NCBI RefSeq assembly: GCF_014697125.1
Contig: NZ_JACJRG010000025.1
Location: 1 to 64,000 of the forward strand
DNA length: 64,000 nt
Source of the DNA: Anabaena minutissima FACHB-250
GTDB lineage: Bacteria; Cyanobacteriota; Cyanobacteriia; Cyanobacteriales; Nostocaceae
Reading direction: 5' to 3'
In this document: positions 45,370 through 53,032 of the stretch, in pieces
Numbering within the stretch: the stretch's first letter is position 1
Layout: every line of letters starts with the position of its first letter
Translations under genes and position numbers: made by a program
The notes under the pieces: model-generated
Told to the model about the DNA's origin: nothing
Seen by the model: the letters and a program-made list of their open reading frames with translations, nothing else
Databases searched by the model: none

Positions 45370-45579
45370 GAAATGTTAAAAACGATTGTATAAAAAATAA
45401 AAGCAAACGAGATAATAAGTGTTTTAACTATATTTTTGTTACATAACTTAATAAAAACTCAGTCTAATCAGATTATCCACACCGTGAATCAAAAATCCCC
45501 AGTAAGCCTGCAAGTACCCATCCTTTCGTAGAACATCTGTGGAAAACTCCAAAAATTCCTGTGGAAACCCTGTGGAATC
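45370..45579. other. DnaA-box cluster with adjacent AT-rich tract (possible replication-origin-like or DnaA-titration site)
   Basis: Four DnaA-box-like 9-mers occur in 107 bases: TTATCCACA at 45473-45481 (perfect consensus), and on the other strand TTTTCCACA (45538-45546), GTTTCCACA (45560-45568) and GATTCCACA (45571-45579). Directly to the left, about 45370-45470 is strongly AT-rich and could be an unwinding element. A further TTTTCCACA lies at 46430. The site fills part of the 503-bp gap between the DUF2811 gene and hisIE. It could be an origin, a datA-like titration locus or a DnaA-regulated promoter; no dnaA or dnaN gene is nearby. Confidence 0.5.
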
Positions 45580-45701
45580 GGTGAGGAAAATTTTACCTAA
45601 TGATAAGAATTACAAAATAGTCAATTGTTCTGGGGATTGGTTACTGGGTAATTGGACATGAGTTACACTCTACCTGTCACCTGTCACCTGTCACCTACTT
45701 C

Positions 45702-46352
45702 CTAACGCCGACGTTCTTGCAGCTTGCGATAAACAGCCTTTAAATCTACTTGATGGTGAGCTAAGGCAACCATTGTATGGTACAGTAAGTCTGCCACTTC
45801 ACCTGCGATCGCGTCTGGCTCGTCATCCTTAAACGCCATCACTACCTCAGCCGATTCTTCCCCAATTTTCTTTAAAATTTTGTTATCACCACCAGCAAAT
45901 AACTTGCAGGTATAGGAACTTTCGTTAGGGTGATCGCGGCGATCGCATATTACCTCAAACACCTGCGATAAGGTATCCCCTGGTGGAGCAGTGATTTTTC
46001 CTTCTACTTGATGAAAACAACTGCGTTCACCTGTATGACAAGCAATATCACCTAATTGCTCTACCCCAATTAGTAAAGCATCACTATCGCAGTCATAACG
46101 AATACTTTGCACTTTTTGGATATGCCCAGAAGTCGCTCCCTTGTGCCATAATTCCTGACGGGAACGACTCCAAAACCATGTTTCTTCGGTGTCTAAAGTC
46201 TTTTGTAAAGATTCCTGATTCATCCACGCCATCATTAACACCGTTCCATCCAGGTAATCTTGGACAATCGCTGGCACTAAACCCCGTTCATCGTAGCGGA
46301 TTTTTTCGACGGGGATGGCGTTGTGTAATGAATTTGGATCGGTGGAAAACAT
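45702..46352 (-). CDS. hisIE: Phosphoribosyl-AMP cyclohydrolase / phosphoribosyl-ATP pyrophosphatase
   Basis: 216 residues catalysing steps 2 and 3 of histidine biosynthesis. The HisI half (1-120) has MMAWMNQESLQKTLDT, WFWSRSRQELWHKGATSGH and the zinc-ligand pattern DCDSDALL with CHTGERSCF. The HisE half (about 125-216) has KIGEESAEVVMAFKDD and the DLLYHTMVALAHH helix. The start is ATG 46352. No other his gene is adjacent. Confidence 0.95.
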   Translation of the reverse strand: MFSTDPNSLHNAIPVEKIRYDERGLVPAIVQDYLDGTVLMMAWMNQESLQKTLDTEETWFWSRSRQELWHKGATSGHIQKVQSIRYDCDSDALLIGVEQLGDIACHTGERSCFHQVEGKITAPPGDTLSQVFEVICDRRDHPNESSYTCKLFAGGDNKILKKIGEESAEVVMAFKDDEPDAIAGEVADLLYHTMVALAHHQVDLKAVYRKLQERRR

Positions 46353-46429
46353 ACCAGCTAATTTTCTTTAAATAAATCTAATGATGCCTGGTTTCACGAT
46401 ACCATTATCAATAGTTCGACTGGTATGAT

Positions 46430-46438
46430 TTTTCCACA
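46430..46438 (+). promoter_or_regulatory. Additional isolated DnaA box
   Basis: TTTTCCACA, the form reported as preferred in cyanobacteria, lies in the short gap between hisIE and the chaB-like gene, about 850 bases from the cluster at 45473-45579. A single 9-mer can occur by chance. Confidence 0.35.
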
Positions 46439-46449
46439 CAATATATTGA

Positions 46450-46644
46450 TCATCTTTGTAAAACAACATCCCTTTGCATGGCGGACTGCATTCTCACAGC
46501 ACTTGACGCAACATGATGAGCCTTAGAAACTTCACCATACCAGTGAATTGCCGAGTTAAAGGCCGCCCGATAAAGGTCTTGGTATGCCTCAGATAGTTGG
46601 GTACGGATCTCTAAAGGCAAGTCTTGATTCGACTTGTATAACAT
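46450..46644 (-). CDS. ChaB-like protein
   Basis: 64 residues: MLYKSNQDLPLEIRTQLSEA, then YQDLYRAAFNSAIHWYG and a basic helical tail (AVRMQSAMQRD), matching the ChaB fold (YK..DLP....L...AQ..Y..AFN.A). ChaB was first linked to cation transport regulation in enterobacteria, but its role in cyanobacteria is unclear. ATG 46644. Divergent from hemL. Confidence 0.75.
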   Translation of the reverse strand: MLYKSNQDLPLEIRTQLSEAYQDLYRAAFNSAIHWYGEVSKAHHVASSAVRMQSAMQRDVVLQR

Positions 46645-46753
46645 ATTGTTATTTTTTTGTCTCTGTTAATTTTATACGATATAAGTTCTAGGCAAAATTT
46701 AACCCTATCCTAAGATAGAGCTTTTTTTGAATGCCCACAGATAGGAGAAAACC

Positions 46754-48052
46754 TTGGTAAACACCACAATTAAAACCACAAAATCACAAGAAGTTTTTGC
46801 TGCTGCTCAAAACCTGATGCCAGGCGGAGTTAGTTCCCCAGTTCGTGCCTTTAAATCTGTAGGGGGACAACCCATAGTTTTTGACAGGGTCAAAGGCGCG
46901 TATATCTGGGATGTAGATGGCAACCAATACATCGACTATGTAGGCACTTGGGGGCCGGCTATTTGTGGTCATGCTCATCCAGAAGTGATTAGCGCACTCC
47001 ATGAAGCGTTAGAAAAAGGTACTAGCTTCGGTGCGCCTTCAGTGCTAGAAAATGTTCTGGCAGAAATGGTAATTGCTGCCGTTCCTAGCATCGAAATGGT
47101 GAGATTTGTTAACTCAGGCACAGAAGCTTGTATGGCTGTGCTACGGCTGATGCGAGCTTTTACGAACCGCGAGAAAGTCATCAAGTTTGAAGGCTGCTAT
47201 CACGGACACGCTGATATGTTCTTAGTCAAAGCTGGCTCAGGTGTAGCCACCCTAGGTTTACCTGATTCCCCTGGTGTGCCTAAATCAGCGACTATCAGCA
47301 CTCTTACCGCCCCATACAACGACCTAGAAGCAGTTAAAGCTTTATTTGAAGAAAACCCCGATCAGATTTCTGGTGTAATTCTAGAACCCGTTGTGGGTAA
47401 CGCCGGATTTATTACCCCCGATGCTGGCTTTTTAGAAGGATTGCGGGAACTAACTCACGAGTATGGGGCGTTACTTGTGTTTGATGAAGTAATGACAGGT
47501 TTCCGTATTGCCTATGGTGGCGCACAAGAAAAATTTGGCATCAAACCCGATTTAACCACGATGGGTAAAGTCATTGGTGGTGGATTGCCAGTAGGTGCTT
47601 ACGGTGGTCGCCGCGATATTATGTCTATGATTGCCCCGGCTGGCCCTGTATATCAAGCCGGAACTCTTTCGGGAAATCCCCTAGCGATGACTGCCGGAAT
47701 TAAAACCTTAGAATTATTGCAAAAACCAGGTAGTTATGAATATCTGGAGCGAATTACTAAAAGGCTAGCAGATGGCTTGTTAAAAGCGGCTCAAGAAACT
47801 GGTCATGCAGTTTGCGGTGGTAACATTAGCGCGATGTTCGGCTTATTCTTCACTTCTGGGCCTGTACATAACTATGAAGATGCCAAAAAGTCAGACACAG
47901 CGAAATTTGGCCGCTTCCATCGCGGTATGTTAGAGCGCGGTGTTTATTTAGCACCTTCTCAATTTGAGGCTGGTTTTACTTCTTTAGCTCACACTGAAGA
48001 AGATATTGACCAAACGATCGCGATCGCACGGGATGTATTATCTAGTCTATGA
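46754..48052 (+). CDS. hemL: Glutamate-1-semialdehyde 2,1-aminomutase
   Basis: 432-residue PLP enzyme converting glutamate-1-semialdehyde to 5-aminolevulinate, the C5 pathway precursor of haem, chlorophyll and bilins. Motifs: LMPGGVSSPVRAFKSVGG, GHAHPEV, VNSGTEACMAVLRLMRA, CYHGHADMFLVKAGSG, LVFDEVMTGFR, and the PLP lysine in TTMGKVIGGGLPVGAYGG. The start is TTG 46754 with AGGAG 6 bases upstream; no better in-frame start precedes it. Followed by dispersed repeats. Confidence 0.97.
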   Translation: MVNTTIKTTKSQEVFAAAQNLMPGGVSSPVRAFKSVGGQPIVFDRVKGAYIWDVDGNQYIDYVGTWGPAICGHAHPEVISALHEALEKGTSFGAPSVLENVLAEMVIAAVPSIEMVRFVNSGTEACMAVLRLMRAFTNREKVIKFEGCYHGHADMFLVKAGSGVATLGLPDSPGVPKSATISTLTAPYNDLEAVKALFEENPDQISGVILEPVVGNAGFITPDAGFLEGLRELTHEYGALLVFDEVMTGFRIAYGGAQEKFGIKPDLTTMGKVIGGGLPVGAYGGRRDIMSMIAPAGPVYQAGTLSGNPLAMTAGIKTLELLQKPGSYEYLERITKRLADGLLKAAQETGHAVCGGNISAMFGLFFTSGPVHNYEDAKKSDTAKFGRFHRGMLERGVYLAPSQFEAGFTSLAHTEEDIDQTIAIARDVLSSL

Positions 48053-48203
48053 GTGCTGAGTGCTGTTAGCGGTAGCGCGGCGTTTAGCCGGTGCTGAGTG
48101 CTGTTAGTGGTAGCGGTAGCGGTAGCGCGGCGTTGAGCAGCGTGCTGAGTTATGGGTAAGACCTATGTAATACTCATAACTCAGCACTTTCAACTCAGCA
48201 CTA
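48053..48203. repeat. Short tandem repeats with GC-rich palindrome, inverted copy of 27064-27210
   Basis: GAGTGCT heptamers flank blocks such as TAGCGGTAGCGCGGCGTTTA and a GGTAGC hexamer run (48109-48128), then CTCATAACTCAGCACTTTCA. This is the reverse complement of the composite repeat upstream of leuS, 21 kb away. Confidence 0.85.
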
Positions 48204-48204
48204 A

Positions 48205-48366
48205 TTAACAGCCACATCCTTTGTGATTGCATCCTTTGATGGTTTTATGACCCTCTGCACAGCCTTCAGAACAGTAGTATTTCCCCTCCTTGTTAATTGC
48301 ATCCTCTATGGAAACGATACAGAGGCAATCCGGACAGGCACATTTCAATTGATTTACGGTTGTCAT
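48205..48366 (-). CDS. smtA: Bacterial metallothionein (SmtA type), 53 aa
   Basis: Short cysteine-rich protein beginning MTTVNQLKCACPDCLC and ending KGCNHKGCGC. Nine cysteines (9, 11, 14, 16, 32, 36, 46, 51, 53) and two histidines (40, 48) fall almost exactly as in Synechococcus SmtA, which binds Zn and Cd in a Zn4 cluster. It sequesters excess zinc or cadmium in the cytosol. Of two adjacent ATG codons, 48366 has GGGAG 7 bases upstream and gives the family N terminus. An SmtB-like operator overlaps its putative promoter. No smtB gene is in the window. Confidence 0.93.
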   Translation of the reverse strand: MTTVNQLKCACPDCLCIVSIEDAINKEGKYYCSEGCAEGHKTIKGCNHKGCGC

Positions 48367-48400
48367 CATTTTTCTCCCAAATATTCCTGATAATTACATT

Positions 48401-48427
48401 ATTATACTTGAACAGACATTCATATAT
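48401..48427 (-). promoter_or_regulatory. Putative metallothionein promoter with SmtB/ArsR-type operator
   Basis: On the minus strand a TATAAT (48401-48406) lies 34 bases before the start codon. Overlapping it, 48404-48427 reads as an imperfect 12-2-12-type palindrome with TGAATG-TC-TGTTCA at its centre, close to the TGAACA/TGTTCA half sites bound by zinc-responsive ArsR-family repressors. The 406 bases from here to the kinase gene at 48834 hold no other feature I can support. Confidence 0.5.
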
Positions 48428-48833
48428 TATTTATATAATTTAACGTAAATTTCGAGCAATAAAGTGTAAAAATTTGCTCAATCAGATCAGAAACTTGAAT
48501 CCAGATAGCTCAGAATTTTTAATTAAGTAATAATACGTAAGTTTTATATTTTTGATGAATTAAAATCGGCAAGCTTAAAATTTGCTTATGTACAACAAAT
48601 ACGATCGCAGTCTTTGATTTAAGGACATGATAGAGACTCGACACTATCTAGAAGTATAAGTATAATAAGTTGTTTGACCTGTTAATTGCTTTACATAAAT
48701 CAGATTCAACTTTAGCAACTCTTCAAAGGATGTACCGCAAAACTTACCTAGCAAGAGTTGGCTTTAAGTCTCAATAATTGAAAAGAGAGTGTAACGCTAC
48801 CGGTTATTATTTCGTGCAGCGAGTTGACAGTGC

Positions 48834-50435
48834 ATGAGCTATTGCATAAATCCGACCTGTCCTAATCCAGAGAATATAGCATATAGCCAAAGGTGTGAAG
48901 CTTGTGGCTCACAATTACTGTTGCGCGATCGCTATCGGGTATTGAAGCCATTAGGTCAGGGTGGCTTTGGCGCAACCTTTTTAGCCCGTGACGAAATTTT
49001 GCCAGGAGAACCAAGTTGCGTAATTAAACAACTACGTCTTTCAACTACAGCACCCCAGGTTTTGCAAATGGCGCGAGAACTGTTTGCGCGAGAAGCCAAC
49101 ACCCTAGGCAAAATTGGTAATCATCCCCAGATACCACGATTGTTAGACTATTTTGAGGCTGAAGAACAGTTTTACTTAGTTCAGGAATATATTAGCGGTT
49201 CTACGCTCCAGCAAGAGGTGAAACTGAATGGTACTTTTAGCGAAGCGGGTGTTAAGCAATTTTTAAGCGAAACTCTCCCTTTATTGCAATACATCCACGA
49301 TCAAAAGGTTATTCACCGTGATATCAAGCCAGCCAACTTAATTCGCCGTTCTCAAGATTCGAGAATGGTACTCATTGACTTTGGTGCAGTCAAAAACCAA
49401 GTTACCCAAGCTACAACCAACCAATCAGGACATACAGCCCTAACTGCATATGCAATTGGTACTCCTGGTTTCGCACCTCCAGAGCAAATGGCGATGCGTC
49501 CAGTTTACGCTAGTGATATTTATGCACTTGGTGTCACCTGTGTTTATCTTCTGACAGGTAAAACTCCTAAAGACCTCGATTACAATCCCAGTACAGGTGA
49601 AATCATGTGGGAACATTTAGTGCAAGCTAGTGACCACTTGATTCTTGTACTACGAAAAATGTTGGAAGTCTCTGTTCGCAGTCGCTATCATTCAGCTACA
49701 GAAGTTCTCAAAGCATTGGAGATAGAGCCATATTTAGAAAGCTTGGCTGGTGGATTGCTAGTTAAATCAGATCCTAATCATAAAGATTCAACACACAATC
49801 GCCCAGAAGATTCTGCGATTTTGCATAGCAACCCTTCTGCTACAGCTACAGGTTTAGGGGTAGCACAGGTAGCAGCTGCAATTCGCGCTAGACGAGCCAA
49901 AATCGGTGATGGAACTAGATTAGATGCTGGAGGAACACGACAAGGCGTTCCACATCCTAACAGTAACAGCAATGCTTCACAAAACCCCAAATCCAAAGTT
50001 GGACGTAGACTAGATACCCAAAGTTTACTAACAGCTTATTTGAAGGGAAGACGAGATTTTGCTCTACATAATTTAAACTTACTCAATCTCCAAGGTGTAG
50101 ATTTATCATCTACTAATTTCCATTCTTGTCAATTACAAAATACTAATCTCCAAGGAGCTAATCTCCACAATAGCGATTTTGGTAGAGCTAGTTTAACTCG
50201 TGCCAATTTGAAGGATGCTAATCTCACTAAAGCTTACTTCAATCATGCCGATTTAGAAGGAGCAGACCTACGTGGTGCAGACCTCACTAATGCTTATCTC
50301 AGTAATGCTAATCTGCGGGGCGCGAATTTATGTGGTGCTAACCTCACCGGGGCAAAAATTTCTGATGAGCAACTAGCATTAGCTAAGACTAATTGGATGA
50401 CAGTACGCCCTAACGGTAAACGGGGTTTATTGTGA
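48834..50435 (+). CDS. Serine/threonine protein kinase with zinc ribbon and pentapeptide repeats
   Basis: 533 residues. Residues 4-24 form a zinc ribbon (C4, C9, C21, C24). The kinase domain (about 34-300) has the Gly loop LGQGGFGATF, Lys65 in CVIKQL, catalytic HRDIKPANLIRR and DFGAVK. A low-complexity linker follows (about 305-390). Residues 400-515 are pentapeptide repeats of the A(D/N)LXX type (LQGANLHNSDFGRASLTRAN), which form a right-handed quadrilateral helix. There is no membrane span. It resembles cyanobacterial eukaryotic-type kinases. A gene encoding an FHA phosphothreonine reader follows 101 bases downstream, a plausible partner. Confidence 0.9.
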   Translation: MSYCINPTCPNPENIAYSQRCEACGSQLLLRDRYRVLKPLGQGGFGATFLARDEILPGEPSCVIKQLRLSTTAPQVLQMARELFAREANTLGKIGNHPQIPRLLDYFEAEEQFYLVQEYISGSTLQQEVKLNGTFSEAGVKQFLSETLPLLQYIHDQKVIHRDIKPANLIRRSQDSRMVLIDFGAVKNQVTQATTNQSGHTALTAYAIGTPGFAPPEQMAMRPVYASDIYALGVTCVYLLTGKTPKDLDYNPSTGEIMWEHLVQASDHLILVLRKMLEVSVRSRYHSATEVLKALEIEPYLESLAGGLLVKSDPNHKDSTHNRPEDSAILHSNPSATATGLGVAQVAAAIRARRAKIGDGTRLDAGGTRQGVPHPNSNSNASQNPKSKVGRRLDTQSLLTAYLKGRRDFALHNLNLLNLQGVDLSSTNFHSCQLQNTNLQGANLHNSDFGRASLTRANLKDANLTKAYFNHADLEGADLRGADLTNAYLSNANLRGANLCGANLTGAKISDEQLALAKTNWMTVRPNGKRGLL

Positions 50436-50536
50436 TTTGAAAAAGGCTGTGAATAGGTGACAGGTGACAGGTGACGGGCTTGAACACAGAATTAATTAAT
50501 GCAAAATTATTCTTATTCCTCTTAGGGATCGCAGAT

Positions 50537-51280
50537 ATGAAAAATAATTTAAAAAACCAGGAAATAGAACGACGTTTAAATTTGTATCAGGTATTTCTGG
50601 CTTTATATGAAAGGCATGGTCATCTTCTAGATGAAATTCTCCAACTAGAAAATCTGTATCAGCCATCATTAACAGAGTTAAAATTGCGTTATGTTCAGGG
50701 TTTTGTAGATGCTTCATCTGTTTATGTGATCACTAACCTCTGTAACAATCAGACGCAAACTCTCCAGCAACCGCAACTGGTTTGGACAATAGGGCGCGAT
50801 CTCAATAATGGTATATGCACTGATGATCAACATTTATCTCGTTGTCACGCCGCCATTCAGTACATTGTGAATCAAGGCTTTTACTTAGTAGATTTTCACA
50901 GTACAAATGGTTCTTCTGTCAATGGTGAAACTGTCTATCAACCAGTCAAACTTAAAGATGGCGATCGCATCCGGTTAGGAAGTTTGACTTTTGATTTTTT
51001 CTTAAATCATCAACGCCGCATTTTACCAACATTATCAACAGATTTACTCACTCAATTAATTCCACTACCTACAGATATTCAACAACAGGCATTAAGTGAT
51101 AATACTGTTTATCAAGAGCAAGTTGAACTAGCAAACTTTGATGAGACTGTACAAATTTCTCTAGATTGTGCTTGGGGTAGATTAGAATATGGGCGGGATG
51201 GTTTACATGAACAGCAAAAATCAGAAATTTTAGACAGATATTTTCAACAAGCACAAAACTTTAATGTTGGTTTGGAGTAA
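50537..51280 (+). CDS. FHA-domain protein
   Basis: 247 residues. The N-terminal 80 residues are helical (KNQEIERRLNLYQVFLALYE, RHGHLLDEILQLEN). The FHA domain (about 80-170) has the signature WTIGRDLNNGI, DQHLSRCHAAI and DFHSTNGSSVNG, supplying the Arg, Ser and Asn contacts to phosphothreonine. The C-terminal 75 residues are uncharacterised. I chose ATG 50537, preceded by an AGGGA site; an upstream in-frame GTG/TTG region to 50471 has repeats in it. It follows the kinase gene and may read its phosphorylation output. Confidence 0.85.
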   Translation: MKNNLKNQEIERRLNLYQVFLALYERHGHLLDEILQLENLYQPSLTELKLRYVQGFVDASSVYVITNLCNNQTQTLQQPQLVWTIGRDLNNGICTDDQHLSRCHAAIQYIVNQGFYLVDFHSTNGSSVNGETVYQPVKLKDGDRIRLGSLTFDFFLNHQRRILPTLSTDLLTQLIPLPTDIQQQALSDNTVYQEQVELANFDETVQISLDCAWGRLEYGRDGLHEQQKSEILDRYFQQAQNFNVGLE

Positions 51281-51386
51281 TGTTTGTAGTGAGGACTTTA
51301 GTCCTCTCTTCAGGGAGAGATTTGTTGAATATGTATAACAAAACGCTACCAGAAAAATATCAGGACTTTAGTCCTTACTACGAACG
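51281..51386. repeat. Dispersed inverted-repeat element between FHA gene and recA
   Basis: TTTGTAGTGAGGACTTTAGT at the left and AGGACTTTAGTCCTTACTAC at the right form long complementary arms around about 55 bases. It is related to the element at 26487-26547. Confidence 0.75.
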
Positions 51387-51388
51387 AA

Positions 51389-51420
51389 AAAAGATTACTC
51401 CAAATAAGAGTAATCTTTTT
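51389..51420. terminator. Bidirectional terminator between FHA gene and recA
   Basis: AAAAGATTACTC and GAGTAATCTTTT form a perfect 12-bp stem around a 7-base loop, with A-rich and T-rich flanks suited to both convergent transcripts. Confidence 0.85.
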
Positions 51421-51448
51421 CATCAATAGCCGGATTTTGAATTAAATT

Positions 51449-52528
51449 CTATTCTTCATCTGCATCAACATCATCTTCATCTTCATCTTCTTCGTTGACT
51501 TTAGCCACAGAATTTGCGGAAACAACCGCGCCCTTATCTAATTTTTCTCGCACTAGTTTCTTAATTTGTTCAGAAAAATCTGGCTTTTCCTCTAGGTACT
51601 TAATAGCGTTATCTCGACCTTGGGAAATGTTATCGCCATTGTAACTGTACCAAGCTCCTTTACGAACAAGAATACCAGTTTCTTCGGCTAAATCCACTAG
51701 ACAACCTATAGTAGAAATTCCTTTACCAAAAATAATGTCGAATTCCGCTATTCTAAAAGGTGGTGCAACTTTATTTTTAGCGACTTTGACTTTAACGCGG
51801 TTACCAAATTCATCTGTACCCTTTTTCAAGGTTTGAATGCGGCGAATATCCAAGCGCACTGATGCGTAAAACTTCAACGCGTTACCACCGGTAGTAGTTT
51901 CAGGGCTACCGTAGGTGACACCAATTTTTTGCCGTAACTGGTTAATAAAGATTACAGTGCAACCAGATTTACCTATATTCCCTGTAATTTTACGTAGAGC
52001 TTGGCTCATCAGTCTGGCTTGCAACCCAACGTGAGCATCACCCATATCTCCTTCAATTTCAGCGCGGGGAACTAAGGCTGCTACTGAGTCAATAACTACA
52101 ATATCAACGGCTGCGGAACGTACTAATTGGTCAACTATTTCCAAACCTGCTTCACCGGTGTCAGGTTGAGAAACCAGGAGATTGTGAATATCTACACCTA
52201 AAGCCGCAGCATAGGTAGGGTCAAGGGCGTGTTCTGCATCCACAAAAGCAGCGATGCCACCTTCTTTTTGTACTTCTGCGATCGCGTGCAGTGCTACAGT
52301 CGTCTTACCGGAACTTTCCGGCCCATAAATCTCAATTACCCGTCCCTTGGGTAAACCACCACCCAATGCTAAATCCAAAGTCAACGCCCCTGTGGAAATT
52401 GTCTCTACCCGCATCCGGGTAGCATCCCCCAGGCGCATGATTGCTCCTTTACCGAAGCTACGCTCAATCTGGTTAAGTACCATCGTTAGAGCCTTTTGCT
52501 TGCCGGAAGTATCGGTATTGATAGCCAT
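51449..52528 (-). CDS. recA: Recombinase RecA
   Basis: 359 residues. Walker A is GPESSGKTT, Walker B is DIVVIDSVAAL, and the L1/L2 regions include GDMGDAHVGLQARLMSQALR and GSPETTTGGNALKFY. The tail is very acidic (EDEDEDDVDADEE). RecA forms ATP-dependent filaments on single-stranded DNA for recombination and repair. Full length for cyanobacteria. A candidate LexA site lies 53-68 bases upstream of the start codon. Confidence 0.98.
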   Translation of the reverse strand: MAINTDTSGKQKALTMVLNQIERSFGKGAIMRLGDATRMRVETISTGALTLDLALGGGLPKGRVIEIYGPESSGKTTVALHAIAEVQKEGGIAAFVDAEHALDPTYAAALGVDIHNLLVSQPDTGEAGLEIVDQLVRSAAVDIVVIDSVAALVPRAEIEGDMGDAHVGLQARLMSQALRKITGNIGKSGCTVIFINQLRQKIGVTYGSPETTTGGNALKFYASVRLDIRRIQTLKKGTDEFGNRVKVKVAKNKVAPPFRIAEFDIIFGKGISTIGCLVDLAEETGILVRKGAWYSYNGDNISQGRDNAIKYLEEKPDFSEQIKKLVREKLDKGAVVSANSVAKVNEEDEDEDDVDADEE

Positions 52529-52580
52529 TCGTGCCTCTATAAGTATATGGATTTAAGATGTGTAGGGTTTAGAGTTTGAG

Positions 52581-52596
52581 TAGAACAGATATACTA
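52581..52596 (-). promoter_or_regulatory. Candidate LexA (SOS) box upstream of recA
   Basis: Read on the minus strand as TAGTATATCTGTTCTA. It fits the Anabaena LexA consensus RGTAC-N3-DGTWCB with one mismatch in the left half. Its position upstream of recA supports it; whether cyanobacterial LexA regulates recA by DNA damage varies between species. Confidence 0.45.
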
Positions 52597-52754
52597 TTTT
52601 AGCCGGAAATTTCTGTAATAGGACTTCTCAAATTAAAAAGTAACTGTGACAAGATCCTAACCTGATTGCTACGTGATTGGGGCAGTGGGATTGTAAAAAT
52701 TTTGAAAAAGGTAGTTTTTGACACTCGTATTGGCGTGTCGGAGCTGTCTAAGAA

Positions 52755-52967
52755 TTAAATTTGCAAAGTGTGAACGCAAAAATAGACGGTTTGATCGGGA
52801 TTGTTGGCTGTTGGTAGAAATACTCCATCAATGCGAAAAGCTGTTTGTTTGATTTCTACGGAACGAAATTGATAACCTTGAGCATGATCAGGAGAGTATC
52901 CAATTAACTCAAAGAAAATACTAGGAAACTCAGCAAATAATTGATAAAAAATACTGTCGGTCTTCAC
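52755..52967 (-). pseudogene. DUF2887/Rpn-type nuclease fragment
   Basis: 70 codons starting MKTDSIFYQLFAEFPSIFFE, then LIGYSP, SVEIKQTAFRIDGVFLP and VYFCVHTLQI before a stop. The first 60 residues match the N terminus of DUF2887 / Rpn-family putative nucleases of the PD-(D/E)XK type, usually 220 residues or longer. The frame ends just where the catalytic strand (normally VYFVEVQFQ-like) should run, so this is a 3'-truncated remnant. The lost part is not visible downstream before recA. Confidence 0.75.
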
Positions 52968-53032
52968 TCTAAATGCTGAATGTATAAGAAAGGCGTTATG
53001 TTGATTCTAAGTGCATTATGGGTTGAAATAAT

